A stretch of DNA of 5,083 bases, taken from NCBI GenBank assembly GCA_051652245.1, contig JBOFTV010000058.1, forward strand, positions 1-5,083. The letters run 5' to 3'. The stretch comes from BHER01 sp051652245 (GTDB lineage Bacteria; Bacillota_I; Bacilli_A; Culicoidibacterales; Culicoidibacteraceae). Both the position numbers and the translations under genes were made by a program. A model generated the notes under the pieces. The model worked only from the letters and a program-made list of their open reading frames with translations. It was not told where the DNA came from and made no database searches. Every line of letters starts with the position of its first letter. Position 1 is the first letter of the stretch. Positions 4,736 to 5,083 of this stretch are shown piece by piece.

Positions 4736-4788
4736 AAATATATTATAACACAAAGGATTATGGTTGGGACAATAATTTGCACTTTTTT
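4732..4788. repeat. 57-bp direct repeat, copy 2 (carries the small-RNA promoter)
   Basis: This copy matches 2863-2919 at 55 of 57 positions, at an offset of exactly 1869 bp. Its right end overlaps the first bases of the 24-bp inverted repeat. Confidence 0.9.
4742..4772 (-). promoter_or_regulatory. Minus-strand extended -10 promoter of small RNA 2
   Basis: On the minus strand TTGTCC (4772-4767), a 19-bp spacer and TGT-TATAAT (-10 at 4747-4742) point toward the abi copy 2 3' end. The two substitutions between repeat copies fall in the spacer, so both promoter boxes are identical. Confidence 0.65.
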
Positions 4789-4838
4789 GATGTTAAGATA
4801 AATATAGCAATAACATATTTATCTTAACGTCAAAAAAG
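4782..4838. repeat. 24-bp inverted repeat with a 9-nt centre
   Basis: Arms 4782-4805 and 4815-4838 are complementary at 23 of 24 positions, with a T-G pair (4791/4829) as the only exception. The arms start with C-T6 and end with A6-G, the reverse of the A-stem-T order of an intrinsic terminator. It lies about 10 bp upstream of the small RNA 2 promoter -35 box, at the outer edge of module 2. A transposon end, a recombination or operator site, or a cruciform-forming element are the options. Confidence 0.85.
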
Positions 4839-4907
4839 ACACCCCTGAGTTTATCAGCAAAAAAAGACAAAAAGTGTCAAGCGTATATTAAAATGTCCCA
4901 CGAAAAT
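4839..4907. other. Non-coding flank, probably the 3' end region of the right-hand insertion sequence
   Basis: No gene is seen. CAAAAAGTGTCA (4868-4879) is the inverse of TGACACTTTTTG (2952-2963) beside the IS3 relic. GACAC and GTGTC here can pair across about 30 bases. IS noncoding end sequence is the likeliest content. Confidence 0.35.
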
Positions 4908-5083
4908 CTAAACATGATCCTCAAAACTGGCCCGATGTTTTTGTGAATTGGAGTAAGATAAAAACGAACTTCTTCGCCACGGATGAGTCATGGGCGGAAT
5001 ATATTTGACTTTTGCTTTTTGGGGTTTATTTTCTAAGTCAAAATCATCAGAAATAAGTTCGTGCTGGAGGACGTGTTCTAAGT
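4908..5083 (-). pseudogene. Probable transposase, C-terminal 58 residues (runs off right edge)
   Basis: The minus strand is open from the edge (first full codon at 5081-5079) to TAG 4910-4908. It reads LEHVLQHELISDDFDLENK, then PQKAKVKYIPPMTHPWRRSS, then SQKHRASFEDHV. The basic K-Y-I-P-P-M-x-H-P-W-R/K-x-x-S-F tail followed by Q-K-H is, to my recollection, the C-terminal signature of a group of Bacillota transposases outside IS3 and IS21 (ISNCY/IS1202-like is my best guess). Only the tail is in the window, so the catalytic domain and intactness cannot be judged; it is entered as a pseudogene provisionally because of the window edge and its decayed neighbours. The opposite strand also has an open frame (PQNWPDVFVNW) over part of this span; the minus reading is preferred because it stays open to the edge and fits a known tail pattern. 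Confidence 0.5.

Larger units (their letters stand above)
3811..4788. other. Abi/small-RNA module 2 (978 bp)
   Basis: This module has the same layout as module 1: promoter 3813-3840, intact abi gene, and a convergent small RNA whose promoter lies in the second 57-bp repeat. It is flanked by the IS3 relic on the left and by a 24-bp inverted repeat and a transposase fragment on the right. All of its parts look functional. Confidence 0.6.

Noticed and set aside
1942..4788. CRISPR array or HEPN/MNT toxin-antitoxin pair
   Set aside because: There are only two widely spaced 57-bp repeats without spacers, and no MNT nucleotidyltransferase gene adjoins either HEPN gene.
4782..4838. Inverted repeat as an intrinsic terminator for abi copy 2
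   Set aside because: Neither strand has a T run after the stem; the T tracts are at the 5' side of the arms.
4917..5008. Plus-strand open frame PQNWPDVFVNW... at the right edge
   Set aside because: It is short, has no start or ribosome-binding site, and lies opposite the transposase C-terminus, which better explains the sequence.

Overview
The window is AT-rich and looks like an accessory, mobile-element-rich region of a low-GC Bacillota genome, probably of lactobacillus/enterococcus type. The reasons are strong AAGGAG ribosome-binding sites, TATAAT promoters, IS21/IS3/IS4-type relics and fragments of a Gram-positive siphophage. No housekeeping gene is present. Family assignments come from motif recognition by eye, not from searches.

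Layout. 1-304 (minus): the decayed C-terminus of an IS4-type transposase running off the left edge. 315-1120 (plus): a near-consensus promoter, a structured leader of about 140 nt ending in an intrinsic terminator, then a 205-residue protein resembling the PBECR4 class of predicted BECR-fold ribonucleases. 1121-1300: intergenic DNA with a strong terminator. 1301-1506: the left end of an IS21-type element with the first codons of istA. 1481-1905: a phage deletion scar joining an internal piece of terminase large subunit to the C-terminal part of a probable lysin, followed by a terminator.

1942-2919 and 3811-4788 are two tandem modules of one design, both 978 bp long and offset by exactly 1869 bp. 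Each has a TATAAT promoter, a HEPN-type Abi_2 (AbiF/AbiD-like) gene with an R-N-x3-H motif at residues 202-207, and a small minus-strand transcription unit just downstream. That unit has an extended -10 promoter inside a 57-bp repeat (55/57 identical between modules), a transcribed body of about 63-65 nt, and an intrinsic terminator pointing into the abi 3' end. Promoters are conserved while RNA bodies and proteins have diverged, as expected for two RNA-antitoxin/HEPN-toxin pairs of different specificity. The first abi gene is split by a -1 frameshift exactly at an A_AAA_AAG heptamer; the second is intact. Between the modules lies an IS3-family orfB relic with two in-frame TGA codons.

4782-4838 is a near-perfect 24-bp inverted repeat at the outer edge of module 2. 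4908-5083 (minus) is the C-terminus of another probable transposase running off the right edge. Overall this is a mobile-element graveyard carrying up to three RNA-linked toxin-like loci. The toxin-antitoxin interpretation is inferred from architecture.
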